Assembly (NCBI GenBank): GCA_964474045.1 | Contig: CAYYRC010000001.1 | Location: 124,001 to 188,000 of the forward strand | DNA from: JACJWR01 sp964474045 | GTDB lineage: Bacteria; Actinomycetota; Actinomycetes; S36-B12; UBA10799 | Direction of reading: 5' to 3' | DNA: 64,000 nt | In this document: positions 9,404-17,970 of the stretch, piece after piece | Position numbering within the stretch: the stretch's first letter is position 1 | Layout: each line of letters opens with the position of its first letter | Notes under the pieces: model-generated | What the model saw: the letters and a program-made list of their open reading frames with translations, nothing else | Told to the model about the DNA's origin: nothing | The model's database searches: none | Position numbers and translations under genes: made by a program

Positions 9404-10780
9404 CTAGTCCGGTTGGGCGGTGGTGAGCCACCGCCGTCGGGTGAGCCAGGCCCCGCCGAAGGCCACGACGAACGCGATGATTACGCCGATTCCGGCGGCG
9501 GCTAGCTGGGAGCCGGGCGCCAGGTAGCCGACCCAGGCGAACCCGGGGGTGCTCGATGAGATGAGTCCGAGCCCGACGATGGAGGCCGTGACCAGCCAGG
9601 CCAAGGGCCACCAGGTAACGCCGGGTGTGGTGCGTGGCCAGTCGCCGGAGGCAAGGACCGGGACGATGAAGACACCTGCCCACGCCGCGACGGGGACTCC
9701 GAGGGCGGTGAGGAAGGAGGAGAACCAGTTGAAGAAGCTGTCGCTCCAGAACAGCACCCAGCAGGCGATCAGGATGATCAGCGATGCTGAGATCGCGACG
9801 CTGACTGCCCGGTTCCTGACGCCGAAGGTGTTGAGGTTCAGCGAGGCCGAGTACATGTTCGTCACCGCTCCCGCGTGCAGGCCGACGGTGATCACCAGGA
9901 GCGCTGCGACGGTGAGCCAGGCGGGGACGGCGACGGTTGCGGCGGCGACCGGGTTGTCCGCGGTGAGCACGCCGGGGTTCCAGTAGGCGACGACGCAGCC
10001 GATCAGGACCATGAGGGCGTAGCCGTTCATCCCGCCGAGGACGGCGCGGACGATGGACGCCCGCGAGGTGCTGGGACGCTGGAAGCGTGAGAAGTCCGCG
10101 CCGCTGTTCCACCACCCCGACGCTGCGCCGGTCATCGCGATCACGACGGCGCCCAGGAAGGGAATCGCGCCCTTCCAGGGCTCGGCGAGGGCGCGCTGCC
10201 AGTCGGTGTGAAGGGCGGTCGCGATGCCGATCGCGAGCGCCGCGATCCCAACGCTGAGGCTGATCCACTTCTGGGTGGCCTGGATGAATCGGTAGCCGAT
10301 CCACACGAGTGACACCAGCGCGAGGGCGAATACCGCGAGCACGAGCAGTCGGATCGCGTCGTTGATCATGATTCCGAACTTGCGCAGGATCGCGTCCACG
10401 CAGTACACGAGCAGCACCGACATGACCGCGCACCAGCCCATGAGAACCAGGAAGGAGACGGTCAGGGGAACCCGGTTGCCGCGCCGGCCGAAGACCCCAT
10501 CGGAAAGGACGAGCGTGGCCGAGCCCGTTCTCACCCCTGCCATCGACACCGCCGCCAGCACCAGGCCGGCCAGGAGCGACCCGAGCAGGACGGCGATCAG
10601 CGCGCCGATGGCCGAGACGCCGGGGGTGGTGGCAACGATGACGCCGGCTGGGGCCGCGGCCACAGTCGACCCAGAGGCCATCCAGAACCAGAACAGCGCG
10701 CTGGGCGCCGCCACCCGACTGGCGGGCTGGAGCGGTTGGTTGCTGGTGTTGGGGTCGTAGCCCCCCGGCTCCCGGTTCAT
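9404..10780 (-). CDS. NCS1-family nucleobase:cation symporter (cytosine/purine permease-like)
   Basis: A 458-residue polytopic membrane protein, predicted about 12 helices. It opens with a short cytoplasmic tail and the helix-1 signature SALFWFWMASGSTVAAAPAG, then FRWG-like SDGVFGRRGNRVPLTVSF. Later helices include GAASGWWNSGADFSRFQRP, which is the NCS1 region surrounding substrate contacts (compare CodB/Mhp1 W-x-x-x-x-x-D-[FY]-[ST]-R). Predicted role: uptake of a pyrimidine, purine or related heterocycle driven by H+ or Na+. The ATG at 10780 is chosen over an upstream start at 10906 because AGGTGG lies six bases before it. The CPBP gene follows 83 bases downstream on the same strand. Confidence 0.85.
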   Translation of the reverse strand: MNREPGGYDPNTSNQPLQPASRVAAPSALFWFWMASGSTVAAAPAGVIVATTPGVSAIGALIAVLLGSLLAGLVLAAVSMAGVRTGSATLVLSDGVFGRRGNRVPLTVSFLVLMGWCAVMSVLLVYCVDAILRKFGIMINDAIRLLVLAVFALALVSLVWIGYRFIQATQKWISLSVGIAALAIGIATALHTDWQRALAEPWKGAIPFLGAVVIAMTGAASGWWNSGADFSRFQRPSTSRASIVRAVLGGMNGYALMVLIGCVVAYWNPGVLTADNPVAAATVAVPAWLTVAALLVITVGLHAGAVTNMYSASLNLNTFGVRNRAVSVAISASLIILIACWVLFWSDSFFNWFSSFLTALGVPVAAWAGVFIVPVLASGDWPRTTPGVTWWPLAWLVTASIVGLGLISSSTPGFAWVGYLAPGSQLAAAGIGVIIAFVVAFGGAWLTRRRWLTTAQPD

Positions 10781-10951
10781 CCGGATCCACCTTTGCTCGC
10801 GCGCCTCGCCGTCCCCGGCCCCTGTCTCCCCGTGTGCTTGGGGCCTGCATCGGCGGGTCGTGGCCCGTCCGAGCAGCGAGTCATCGCTGCCCGCTGCAAC
10901 GTACACACCACCGACCGGCCGCTCAAATCCGCCTCGGAGCCGATGATGTGA

Positions 10952-11574
10952 TCAGCGGAGCCGGCGAGCGCGCAGCACCCGATCGTCCGCATGATGGGCG
11001 CCCGCGCCGCCATCGGGGACCGTCCGGGGCCGCTGCTCGTCCACTTCGATGAGCCAGTCGTCGTCGAGCGCCTCGGCGACCATCGAGATCGAGACGTAGC
11101 CATCCGGGTCGAAGCCGCCGTGATGGGCGTGCTCCTCGGTCAGGACGTGATGTACCAGCAGGAGCGTCCCGCCCACCTTGACGCTGGCCAGCAGCGCCCG
11201 TTCGGCATCGAGGCCCGGCGTGCGCGGCAGCACGAAGTACTGGGCAGAAACAAGGTCAAACGACGCCGGGTCCAACGCGGCCGCAACAAGCCCGGCATGG
11301 ACCCATGAGATCTTCGCGCCCGACTCCTCGGCATGCTCGGCCGCACGCTGGAGCGCGACGCCCGAGACGTCGAGGGCCGTCACGTCCCAGCCACGGTCGG
11401 CCAGCCAGATCGCATCGGCGCCTTCCCCGCAGCCGACGTCCAATGCGCGACCGGGATCCATGTCGGCCACCTCGGCCACCAGGGCGCCATTCGGTTCCCG
11501 CCCCACATTCGGTCTTGCTCGGCGTAACGCGCGTCCCAGTCGGCGTGCGCCTGGTCGCCATCCCCGTGACTCAT
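10952..11574 (-). pseudogene. class I SAM-dependent methyltransferase, apparent -1 frameshift
   Basis: The gene reads from an ATG at 11574 (AGGGTGA site upstream): MSHGDGDQAHADWDARYAEQ then DRMWG. At about 11498-11505 the reading frame must shift: the continuation EPNGALVAEVADMDPGRALD and the SAM-binding loop DVGCGEGADAIWLADRGWDV are in another frame. One missing G in a G-run (GGG where GGGG restores the frame) explains it. The downstream half (ALDVSGVALQRAAEHA, SAQYFVLPRTPG, GGTLLLVHHVL) is intact to a stop at 10952. A caller would report a truncated product from a GTG at 11506, lacking the first helix. It is either a recent inactivation or a base-call error; family assignment is firm, substrate unknown. 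Confidence 0.8.
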
Positions 11575-11621
11575 GATCGTCACCCTATGTGCCGGGCGGT
11601 GAGCGTCGGTGCGGTGCGCTG

Positions 11622-12053
11622 CTAGCGACCCGCATCACCTGTGAGTGCTTCCAGCAGGGGTCGCAGCGAACGGCGCTGCTCGTCATTCAGGCGACGCAGG
11701 ACGAGCGCTCGTTCGGCGATGGCCTGGGTGAGTTCGTTGCGGACCGTCTCGCCGCGTTGGGTCAACTGGAGCAGCTTCACCCGACGGTCCGTCCCCGGTG
11801 CCCGCTCGGCCAGGTCCTGCTGCTCCAAGTGGTCGGCGATGCTCGTCACGTACGAGCGGTCGCATGCGAGCTGATCCGCGAGCTCACTCATCGGGCAAGG
11901 CTGCTCGAGCGAGACCAGCGCCCGGGCCATCGGCACCGAGAGACCGAAGGACGCGGCAATCCGCGTGAAGTCCGACTTGGCCTCGTCAGTGACTGCTACG
12001 AGCATCCGTGACAACTCGTAGGCCTCCCGAACTCGATCTTCCCGCCTGGACAT
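11622..12053 (-). CDS. MarR-family transcriptional regulator
   Basis: A 143-residue winged-helix repressor. It has an N-terminal dimerisation helix (VREAYELSRMLVAVTDEAKS), then the DNA-binding unit: CPMSELADQLACDRSYVTSI as helix-turn-helix, DHLEQQDLAERAPGTDRRVK as recognition helix and wing with the typical D-x-R at the wing tip, and a C-terminal helix pair (LVLRRLNDEQRRSLRPLLEA). It is transcribed away from a DUF6069/FMN-reductase pair, with two TTGA-N5-TCAA palindromes in the 90-bp gap. The divergent layout suggests it represses both itself and that pair in response to a small ligand, possibly a quinone or phenolic compound given the reductase. Confidence 0.9.
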   Translation of the reverse strand: MSRREDRVREAYELSRMLVAVTDEAKSDFTRIAASFGLSVPMARALVSLEQPCPMSELADQLACDRSYVTSIADHLEQQDLAERAPGTDRRVKLLQLTQRGETVRNELTQAIAERALVLRRLNDEQRRSLRPLLEALTGDAGR

Positions 12054-12070
12054 AGAGCCAGGCTACCCGC

Positions 12071-12097
12071 CAGATGCTTGATCTTCTCAAGCATCTG
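12071..12097. promoter_or_regulatory. MarR operator O1 (perfect 11-bp inverted repeat)
   Basis: A perfect inverted repeat: CAGATGCTTGA at 12071-12081, a 5-base spacer, TCAAGCATCTG at 12087-12097. Its core TTGA-N5-TCAA is repeated in a second palindrome 13 bases further on. It lies 18 bp upstream of the marR-type start at 12053 and probably covers that promoter. MarR dimers usually bind 16-20 bp palindromes of this shape. Binding is inferred, not shown. Confidence 0.7.
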
Positions 12098-12109
12098 ATA
12101 GCGTGAAGA

Positions 12110-12128
12110 TAGTTGAGTGAATCAACTA
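12110..12128. promoter_or_regulatory. MarR operator O2 (perfect 7-bp inverted repeat)
   Basis: TAGTTGA, a 5-base spacer and TCAACTA form a perfect palindrome with the same TTGA-N5-TCAA core as O1. It ends 15 bases before the GTG start of the DUF6069 gene at 12144, so it should overlap that promoter or its transcription start. Two operators in a divergent gap suggest coordinated repression of both directions. Confidence 0.7.
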
Positions 12129-12143
12129 TGGAAGGAGTAAATT

Positions 12144-12590
12144 GTGGTGGATGAAGCTGTCCCGTCGCCGTTGGTCCGCGCACCATCCGGGGTGCAGCCC
12201 GCGCGGTTGCTGACCGGCGCCCTGGTGGCCCTGGCCGTGAATGTGGTGGCATTCGCGATCGGTAGTGCCGCTGGAGCCACCTGGGACGTGGGCCAGCCCT
12301 ACCCGATCACCTGGGTCGCAGTCGTCGCGGCGACGGTGGTCGCGTTTGCGGCGGCTGGCGCGGTCACCTGGCTGGTGTCGCGGAAGCGGCCGGGCTTCGC
12401 GCGGTTCGCGGCCTGGGCTGGTCTGGTTTTCGGCCTGACCAGCATGCTCGGGCTGGTGAATGCCTCGGGTGCTGCGACGGCCTTGTCGCTGGGCTTCATG
12501 CACGTTGCGACGGCCATCGCCTGGTTCATCTCAGTGCGACCCTCCTCGGGCACGCGGGCGGGCGCCGTCGGCGAACGATGGCCGGCATGA
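12144..12590 (+). CDS. DUF6069-like four-helix membrane protein
   Basis: A 148-residue membrane protein with four hydrophobic segments: LTGALVALAVNVVAFAIG, ITWVAVVAATVVAFAAAGAV, FAAWAGLVFGLTSMLGLV and LSLGFMHVATAIAWFISV. The family is of unknown function and common in actinomycetes, often beside MarR or TetR regulators. A GTG start has GAAGGAG seven bases upstream. The FMN reductase gene begins inside its stop codon, so translation is coupled. It lies under the MarR operators. Confidence 0.75.
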   Translation: MVDEAVPSPLVRAPSGVQPARLLTGALVALAVNVVAFAIGSAAGATWDVGQPYPITWVAVVAATVVAFAAAGAVTWLVSRKRPGFARFAAWAGLVFGLTSMLGLVNASGAATALSLGFMHVATAIAWFISVRPSSGTRAGAVGERWPA

Positions 12591-13153
12591 CCCGCATCGG
12601 CATCATCCTGGGCTCCACGCGCCCAGGCCGGAAGGGTGAGCAGGTTGCATCATGGGTGCAGGAAGTCGCTGGTAGGCGCGACGACGCCGAGTTCGAGCTC
12701 GTCGACCTGGCTGACTTCCCGCTGCCCGCCTACGACGAGCCGATCCCTCCCATGGCTGGCCGCTATGCGCACGACCACACGCAGCGCTGGGCGCGGCGCG
12801 TCGGATCATTGGACGGGTTCGTCATGATCACGCCTGAGTACAACCACAGCACCACTGCCGTACTCAAGAACGCGTTGGACTACGTGTTCGCCGAGTGGAA
12901 CAACAAAGCCGTCGGCTTCGTCTCGTATGGCGCCCACGGCGGGGTGCGGGCGGTTGAGCACCTCCGGGCAATTGCAGGCGAGTTGATGCTCGCCGATGTG
13001 CGCGCGCAGGTGGTCATCTCGCTGTACTCAGACTTCCGAGACCGGAGCACCTTCGAGCCCAAGCCGCAGCACGAGGCAACGCTCCACACGATGCTGGATC
13101 AGGTGATCGCGTGGACCGACGCACTGGCCCCGTTTCGCGCAGGGGCCAGTTGA
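12587..13153 (+). CDS. NADPH-dependent FMN reductase (flavodoxin-like NAD(P)H:quinone/FMN oxidoreductase)
   Basis: About 188 residues with the flavodoxin-like fold. The phosphate-binding loop is GSTRPGRKGEQVASW after the first strand (RIGIILGS), the isoalloxazine-contacting segment is VMITPEYNHSTTAVLKNAL, and SYGAHGGVRAVEHL matches the G-G-x-R-A/G loop of the YieF/ChrR/AzoR-like group. Such enzymes reduce FMN, quinones, azo dyes or chromate in the cytosol. ATG at 12587 overlaps the preceding stop (ATGA); another ATG at 12578 is possible. Control by the adjacent MarR repressor suggests a quinone/electrophile detoxification unit. Confidence 0.85.
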   Translation: MTRIGIILGSTRPGRKGEQVASWVQEVAGRRDDAEFELVDLADFPLPAYDEPIPPMAGRYAHDHTQRWARRVGSLDGFVMITPEYNHSTTAVLKNALDYVFAEWNNKAVGFVSYGAHGGVRAVEHLRAIAGELMLADVRAQVVISLYSDFRDRSTFEPKPQHEATLHTMLDQVIAWTDALAPFRAGAS

Positions 13154-13399
13154 AGGAGCGGCGCAACGGACCCGCCAAGGGGTCAGCTTCCGGATGGGCG
13201 TGACCCTTGTCAGCTCGGATCGCCGGCACTTCGCGTCGGCAGGATGGTCTCTTCTCCCTCGCGATCATTGAGGTGTGGGGTGCTCGCAGGTGCAGATTTC
13301 TGACGATCTCATGATCGTGAGGGCATAGGGGTCAAGAGCAGCGGTGCATGCTCAGCGCCGCACGCAAATCGCGCGCGAGCTTCCGCGCCCGCCTGCGCC

Positions 13400-14101
13400 T
13401 CAGCCCGCAGCGCTGGACCTCGCGGCTGATCGGCGGGCGACGAGGACGCTGGTGATGATACCCACCACGAGCGTGAGGTCGCCAATCGCCGGGCTGATGA
13501 GCCCCACCACGGCCGTGGCCGCGCAGACCACCACCGGACGTAGGTAGACCCACCGATCCGCCCTCAGATCGATCCCGTCCCTGGCGAGGCGCCTATCCGG
13601 GGCGGCCGCGTCGCGGGCGATGAGGAGGAGCGCGATGAACGACAAGCCGACCACGAACCAGTAGACGAAGTAGTTCTGGCGGCTGATGTTGAACTCGCCG
13701 TCGACGAAGAGCATTCCCAGGGCATTGCGGGAGTCGTCCGGGCCGGCGTCGTCGGCGGGCAGCACCGCGAGGGTCAGCAGCGGGATAGACACGATGCAGA
13801 AGAGCCAGAAGAAGTTGAGCCACACGGTCACCCGGCGGTAGTCGCGCAGCCGCTCGAAGAGCACGTGGTGGTATCGCCAGCAGGTGACGATGGTCGCGAA
13901 GCTCACTGCGGACTGAATGATCTCGGGGTTCTCGGCGAAGAGCGTGGTCCAGGGTGTTGCGGGCTTCTCCATGACATAGTCGCTGACGGGGATTATGAGG
14001 AGCGTCAGGGCGATGGCGACGGCGGCGTCGGTGAAGAAGGTCAGCCGCTCGATGTCGCCCGGCTCGTCGTCCGTCCAACCTATGTCTTCATCCGCGGGCA
14101 C
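13400..14101 (-). CDS. TMEM175-like (DUF1211) membrane protein, putative K+ channel
   Basis: A 233-residue membrane protein starting with a GTG. The first helix carries the family hallmark RLTFFTDAAVAIALTLLIIP, where the FSD motif of TMEM175 channels is F-T-D. The rest of the protein shows five more helices, including TIVTCWRYHHVLFERLRDY, VWLNFFWLFCIVSIPLLTL and YFVYWFVVGLSFIALLLIA. Bacterial TMEM175 proteins are tetrameric potassium-permeable leak channels. The Ser-to-Thr change in the motif is conservative. About 245 bases to the left (13154-13399) hold no convincing gene. Confidence 0.8.
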   Translation of the reverse strand: MPADEDIGWTDDEPGDIERLTFFTDAAVAIALTLLIIPVSDYVMEKPATPWTTLFAENPEIIQSAVSFATIVTCWRYHHVLFERLRDYRRVTVWLNFFWLFCIVSIPLLTLAVLPADDAGPDDSRNALGMLFVDGEFNISRQNYFVYWFVVGLSFIALLLIARDAAAPDRRLARDGIDLRADRWVYLRPVVVCAATAVVGLISPAIGDLTLVVGIITSVLVARRSAARSSAAG

Positions 14102-14173
14102 GGCTCATGTTTACCAAGGATCGCCCTGCCGCGCCGACCAACGTGGGCAGGGGTGGCGGCTGGCGCCTGCGCC

Positions 14174-15697
14174 TCAAGACGTCCCCGCGTTGACCCCAGC
14201 ACCGGCACGCCTGAGCAGGACCACGCCGATACCCCCCGCCGCCAGCACGAGCCCAGCGGTGATGAGCATGACGGTGCTGAACGCCGACGCATAGGTCGCC
14301 GACGCATCGGCCAGGGCTTGCCTGGCCAGCGCAGTGGACGGCGGCGTCCCGGCCGAGACGTACTGGTTGATCGCGGTCACCGCGGTCCCCACCAAGTCCG
14401 GCTGCACCCCTGCCGCCAGCAGCTTGTCGGTGACGCCGCCGACCGTCATCCGATCGAGCAGGATCGTCGACAGCGCCAGGCCTATCGAGTACCAGAACTG
14501 GCCGATAGTCGTCGGCGAGCTGGTGACCGGGCCGTACTGAGCCTTCGGCGCCTCCCGCAGCACGATCCTGCAGGCCGGGGTCATGGCCCCAAAGACGCCG
14601 GCGCCCACCAGGACGGTGCCGGGCAGGAACGCTGTGAACGAGGTCGCCTGGCTCGCCCGCGCCAACAGCGCCAGCCCCGCAGCCGTCACCAGCATCCCGG
14701 CCAGGAGGGCAGTGGCGGACGAGACTCCGCGGTCGAGGAGGCGGCCGACCAGGATCGGGCTGACCACCCCGGTCGCGATCAGCGGCAGCTGCCAGAGCGC
14801 CAGTTCGTGCATCGGGATCCGAGTGACGTACTGCCAGAGGTTCGTCGTCTGCAGGAACACGACGGCGGTGGCGAAGTAGTAGACGAAGAAGGCCAGAGTC
14901 GCCGCCACGAGCGAGGGCGAGGCGAACAGCCGGATGGGGAAGAAGGGCGTCGCGGATCTGGCCTCGCGGATGCCGAAGGCGGTCAGCAGCAGCGCACCGG
15001 CGAGCAGCGGCACCAGTGAGCTGGGCGCGGTCAGGCTGCGACCGAGCTGGCTGACCCCGACGAGGAAGCCGGCGACGCCGCAGCCGAGCAGCGCCTGGCC
15101 GGGGAGGTCGAGCCCCACACCGGGAACCCGCGGCTGCCTCGGAAGCAGCCACCGCACGGTCAGCACAGCGGCGATCGAGGCGGCAGCGGTTGACGCGAGT
15201 CCGAGGCGCCAACTGGAGGCGATGAGAATGCTGCCGAGGAACGTGAGACTGACGGTGGTGAACGCGATCGTTGCGCTGCACAAGCCGAGGGACAGCGCCA
15301 GCCGCCCCGGCGGGGCGACCGCCCGCAGATAGGCGAACGCCGATCCGTAGGCGGCCCCCAACCCGACACCGATGATCGCCTGTCCGGCCACATACACGGC
15401 GGGGCTGGGGGCGAAGGCGCAGACCGCGCTACCAGCCGCCCCGACGAGCAGGCCGATCGACAGCACGAGCCGGCGCCCCAGTCGATCGGCCAGCATCCCG
15501 GTCGTGATCACAGTGGCGGCGATGAGGATCGTCTGGGCGCTCGCTGCCAGGGCGAGCTCCGCGGTGGACATGTGTAGGTCCCGGCTCACGCTCACCAGGG
15601 CCGAACTGGAGATATTCGGCGCTGCCGTCTCGATGCCGCCGATCACCCCGAGCAGGAGAATGGCGGGGATGGAACTCTTCATCGCGTTGTCGGTCAC
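14174..15697 (-). CDS. MFS transporter (DHA2-like drug exporter)
   Basis: About 507 residues with roughly 14 membrane segments, as in DHA2/EmrB-type exporters. Features include the first helix IPAILLLGVIGGIETAAPN, motif A in GMLADRLGRRLVLSIGLLVG, motif C-like GVGLGAAYGSAFAYLRAVAP, and a second-half TMs with MHELALWQLPLIATGVVSPI. The GTG at 15697 has AGGAAG seven bases upstream and is preferred to the longer TTG at 15736. Predicted proton-driven efflux of a hydrophobic drug or metabolite. It shares a strand with the TMEM175 gene but the 72-base gap leaves co-transcription uncertain. Confidence 0.85.
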   Translation of the reverse strand: MTDNAMKSSIPAILLLGVIGGIETAAPNISSSALVSVSRDLHMSTAELALAASAQTILIAATVITTGMLADRLGRRLVLSIGLLVGAAGSAVCAFAPSPAVYVAGQAIIGVGLGAAYGSAFAYLRAVAPPGRLALSLGLCSATIAFTTVSLTFLGSILIASSWRLGLASTAAASIAAVLTVRWLLPRQPRVPGVGLDLPGQALLGCGVAGFLVGVSQLGRSLTAPSSLVPLLAGALLLTAFGIREARSATPFFPIRLFASPSLVAATLAFFVYYFATAVVFLQTTNLWQYVTRIPMHELALWQLPLIATGVVSPILVGRLLDRGVSSATALLAGMLVTAAGLALLARASQATSFTAFLPGTVLVGAGVFGAMTPACRIVLREAPKAQYGPVTSSPTTIGQFWYSIGLALSTILLDRMTVGGVTDKLLAAGVQPDLVGTAVTAINQYVSAGTPPSTALARQALADASATYASAFSTVMLITAGLVLAAGGIGVVLLRRAGAGVNAGTS

Positions 15698-15821
15698 CCC
15701 CGCGCTTCCTGATCCGCCCACAGGCAAGGTGGGCAATCTACTGGCCGCTGCCGGCCATGATCATCGAGGTAGATAGTCGCCCATGGGGTCCGTTAGCATC
15801 AATGATCATGGAGCCTGGGCT

Positions 15822-17035
15822 TCAGGCCAGGGGCCGGGCCGGTGGGCCGGTGTCGCAGTAGGCGATCCCTGCCGGGCCGTCGTCGCGGGCGCGGTCGATG
15901 GTGTCGCGCAACGCTTGGTCGAGGACCTGGAGCGACGTCCCGGGGGCGGCGTCGACGACGGCGATGCTGGCCGACGCGGTGTACCCCGACGGGGTGTGGA
16001 CGGCGAGCAGTGCGGCCTGCAGGGTCCGCGCCCAGTCCTTTGCAGGCGGTCCCGGTCCGGCCGGCGGCAGCACGATGATCGAGCTTTCGCCCCATCGCCC
16101 GGCGGTGTCCCAATCCTGCGGGCCGATCCCGCCGACCGACTGGACCCGTTGGGCCACCTCGACCAGGGCCTCGTCAGCCGCCCGGTGGCCGTGGCTCTCG
16201 ACCGGGTTGCCGTCCAGGGCGACGACGACGACCGGGGTCCCCGAGCCTCCCCTCGGGCCGACTGCGAGCGAGGACTCGAGCACCGACGGATGCGCGCCCT
16301 TGACGCCAAACCTGTCAGCGGGTCCGACCACGAGTCCGCCAGCAGGGCCGCACTGGTCTCCTCGGCGATTTCGCGCTCCTGCGCGGCGGCGGCGCTCGTC
16401 CGGCGCGTGGTCACCAGCACCAGCATCAGCGCGAGCATGAGGAGCACCGGAAGGCTCAGCAACTGGTTGAGGACCGCCGCACCCGGCGCCCATGTCGTGT
16501 CCTGGGGGATGCCCGAGCCCGGCAACCAGAGCAACCGCACGACCTGCCCGAGCGAGTACATAGCGAAGAACCCGCCGGTGATGCGGAACACGGCCGTCAG
16601 GCCCGGCTCGCGGGTCCGTAGGAACACCCACGCGATCGCAGCTGCGACGACGGCGAGCGTGGCGCTCAGCATCATCGCCCGCGGCAGGAAAAGCGGATGG
16701 ACGAGGGAGAACCAGATGAAGGATCCACAGCCGACGACGCACATCGCGGCGTAGACCCGCGGGGTGTGGCGGCGGCCGCACAGCTGGCGCGTGGCTGCGT
16801 ACGCGACGACCTCCGAGAGGATGACAGCGATGGTCCCGAGTGCCAGGGTCCACGCCTGGGGCAACACCAGCCGCAGCGTGTCGGCGATTGGGCTCACCGC
16901 GGCCAGCGCCGCCGCCAGGACCCACAACCCGAGCGACTCTCCCCCCGGGGCGAACCGCCAAGCGATGACGGCGGTGATGAGCGCGGTGGCGATGCCGACG
17001 TACGACAGGAGCAGGGGCAAGGTGACAGCGGCCAT
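15822..17035 (-). pseudogene. 7TM sensor with degenerate GGDEF domain, frameshifted
   Basis: ATG at 17035 (GGAGGTG eight bases upstream) opens a protein with seven hydrophobic helices, from MAAVTLPLLLSYVGIATALI to LPVLLMLALMLVLVTT. A linker helix (AQEREIAEETSAALLADSW) leads into SDPLTGLASRARIR, the start of a GGDEF domain. At about 16283-16292 the frame breaks; one inserted base restores SVLESSLAVGPRGGSG and VVVVALDGNP, then HRAADEALVEVAQRV. The active-site signature is degenerate: GRWGESSIIVLP stands where R-x-GGDEF is expected. So even without the frameshift it should not make c-di-GMP, though it could have bound nucleotide or acted as a receptor. It ends at 15822. Confidence 0.75.
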
Positions 17036-17329
17036 CCGGTTGCACCTCCGATCGGGCGGGCGAGAGCCCACGCTGTGCCGCCAGCCTAACGATCCAGCGA
17101 CTCCCCGTGATTGTTCCGATAGCGGCTACTGCCGTTGCGCCGATGTGGGCCCGGACGACGAAGTGATGAAGGTGGGCAGGTTCGAAGAAACTGGCTGGCC
17201 CTCGCCCACGAGCAACCCCGGCTACAGAGGGCTTGGCGCCCCGGCGCGCTGCCAGGTGGCCGTGCACGCGTACACAAATGCTTGACCGCCAGGGTTGCGG
17301 AGGTGGAACTTGACGTTCTGGTGGACGGT

Positions 17330-17640
17330 CTAAGTCCAGGCGATGGACGGTCCGCCACCAGCGGCATCGGTCGCGGGAGCTAGCCGCGCCAGCCTCGGCG
17401 CCTTCCACCCCGTCATCGCTAGAGGGTAGCGGCAGTCGACGTTGAGTGGCTCGGTCTCGACGGCCAGCGCGAGTCCGGCTTCGCAGGACGGGAAGTGGGA
17501 TCTGAATGCCGCGAGCAGCTCTGCCAGCTCGTTCCCTGTCATCCCTGCGACGTAGCCAGTGGCGGGGTCGTCGATGTAGCGGGCGCTGGCCCCCGCGAGC
17601 ACGCGAAGGGATAAACAGGCCAGTGTCCGCGTGACCTGTC
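17330..17640 (-). pseudogene. remnant of RsbQ-like alpha/beta hydrolase
   Basis: Reverse-strand segment with LAGASARYIDDPATGYVAGM followed by TGNELAELLAAFRSHFP. It aligns at about 60% identity over some 43 residues with the middle of the hydrolase at 20292-20990 (LVGTSARYVDDAATGYVGGM, LADLLAAVRSDFP). Upstream sequence encodes a DTGLF stretch in a different frame, and downstream (toward 17330) the resemblance ends. There is no nucleophile elbow and no catalytic histidine, so it is a decayed copy. The rest of 17036-17755 shows no gene I can support. Confidence 0.65.
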
Positions 17641-17755
17641 CAGTGCCGCCGTCAAGACGGCAGGCGCCGGGAAGCGACCCTGCGTTGGGCGAGGCAGAAC
17701 TGCAGAGGGGTTGCCGTGAGCCTGTCTGGGCCGTGGTGGTGCTCGTGGTCGTAGG

Positions 17756-17869
17756 TCAGTCGAGGCGGCCGTCCCCGTAGGTGGCGGTGACCTCGGCGAT
17801 GACACCGTCGAGCCGGCGGAACTCGTCGTCGTACTCGCCGGGCCTGAAGACGAACGAGCAGCAGATCAT
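17756..17869 (-). CDS. small ORF resembling the N-terminus of an antibiotic-biosynthesis-monooxygenase-type protein
   Basis: A 37-residue frame starting at ATG 17869 with AGGGG six bases upstream: MICCSFVFRPGEYDDEFRRL and then DGVIAEVTATYGDGRLD. The opening strand plus 'PG.YDDEF..LD' pattern resembles the start of small ferredoxin-fold monooxygenase-like proteins (about 100 residues), so this is probably a truncated copy. It may still be translated. It lies between the hydrolase remnant and the B3/4 gene in a region that looks rearranged. Confidence 0.4.
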   Translation of the reverse strand: MICCSFVFRPGEYDDEFRRLDGVIAEVTATYGDGRLD

Positions 17870-17970
17870 GACGGTCCCCTGGCGCGGCGATCACACGCGG
17901 CCGCGGTGCGCCGGGGTGGAGCGGTGCGCCGGGGGTGGAGCAGTGCGACGGGGTGGATGGGGGCGTTGGG

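Noticed and set aside
17086..17330. Small plus-strand frames after the GGDEF gene
   Set aside because: No ribosome site or domain; frames are short and typical of chance in this base composition.
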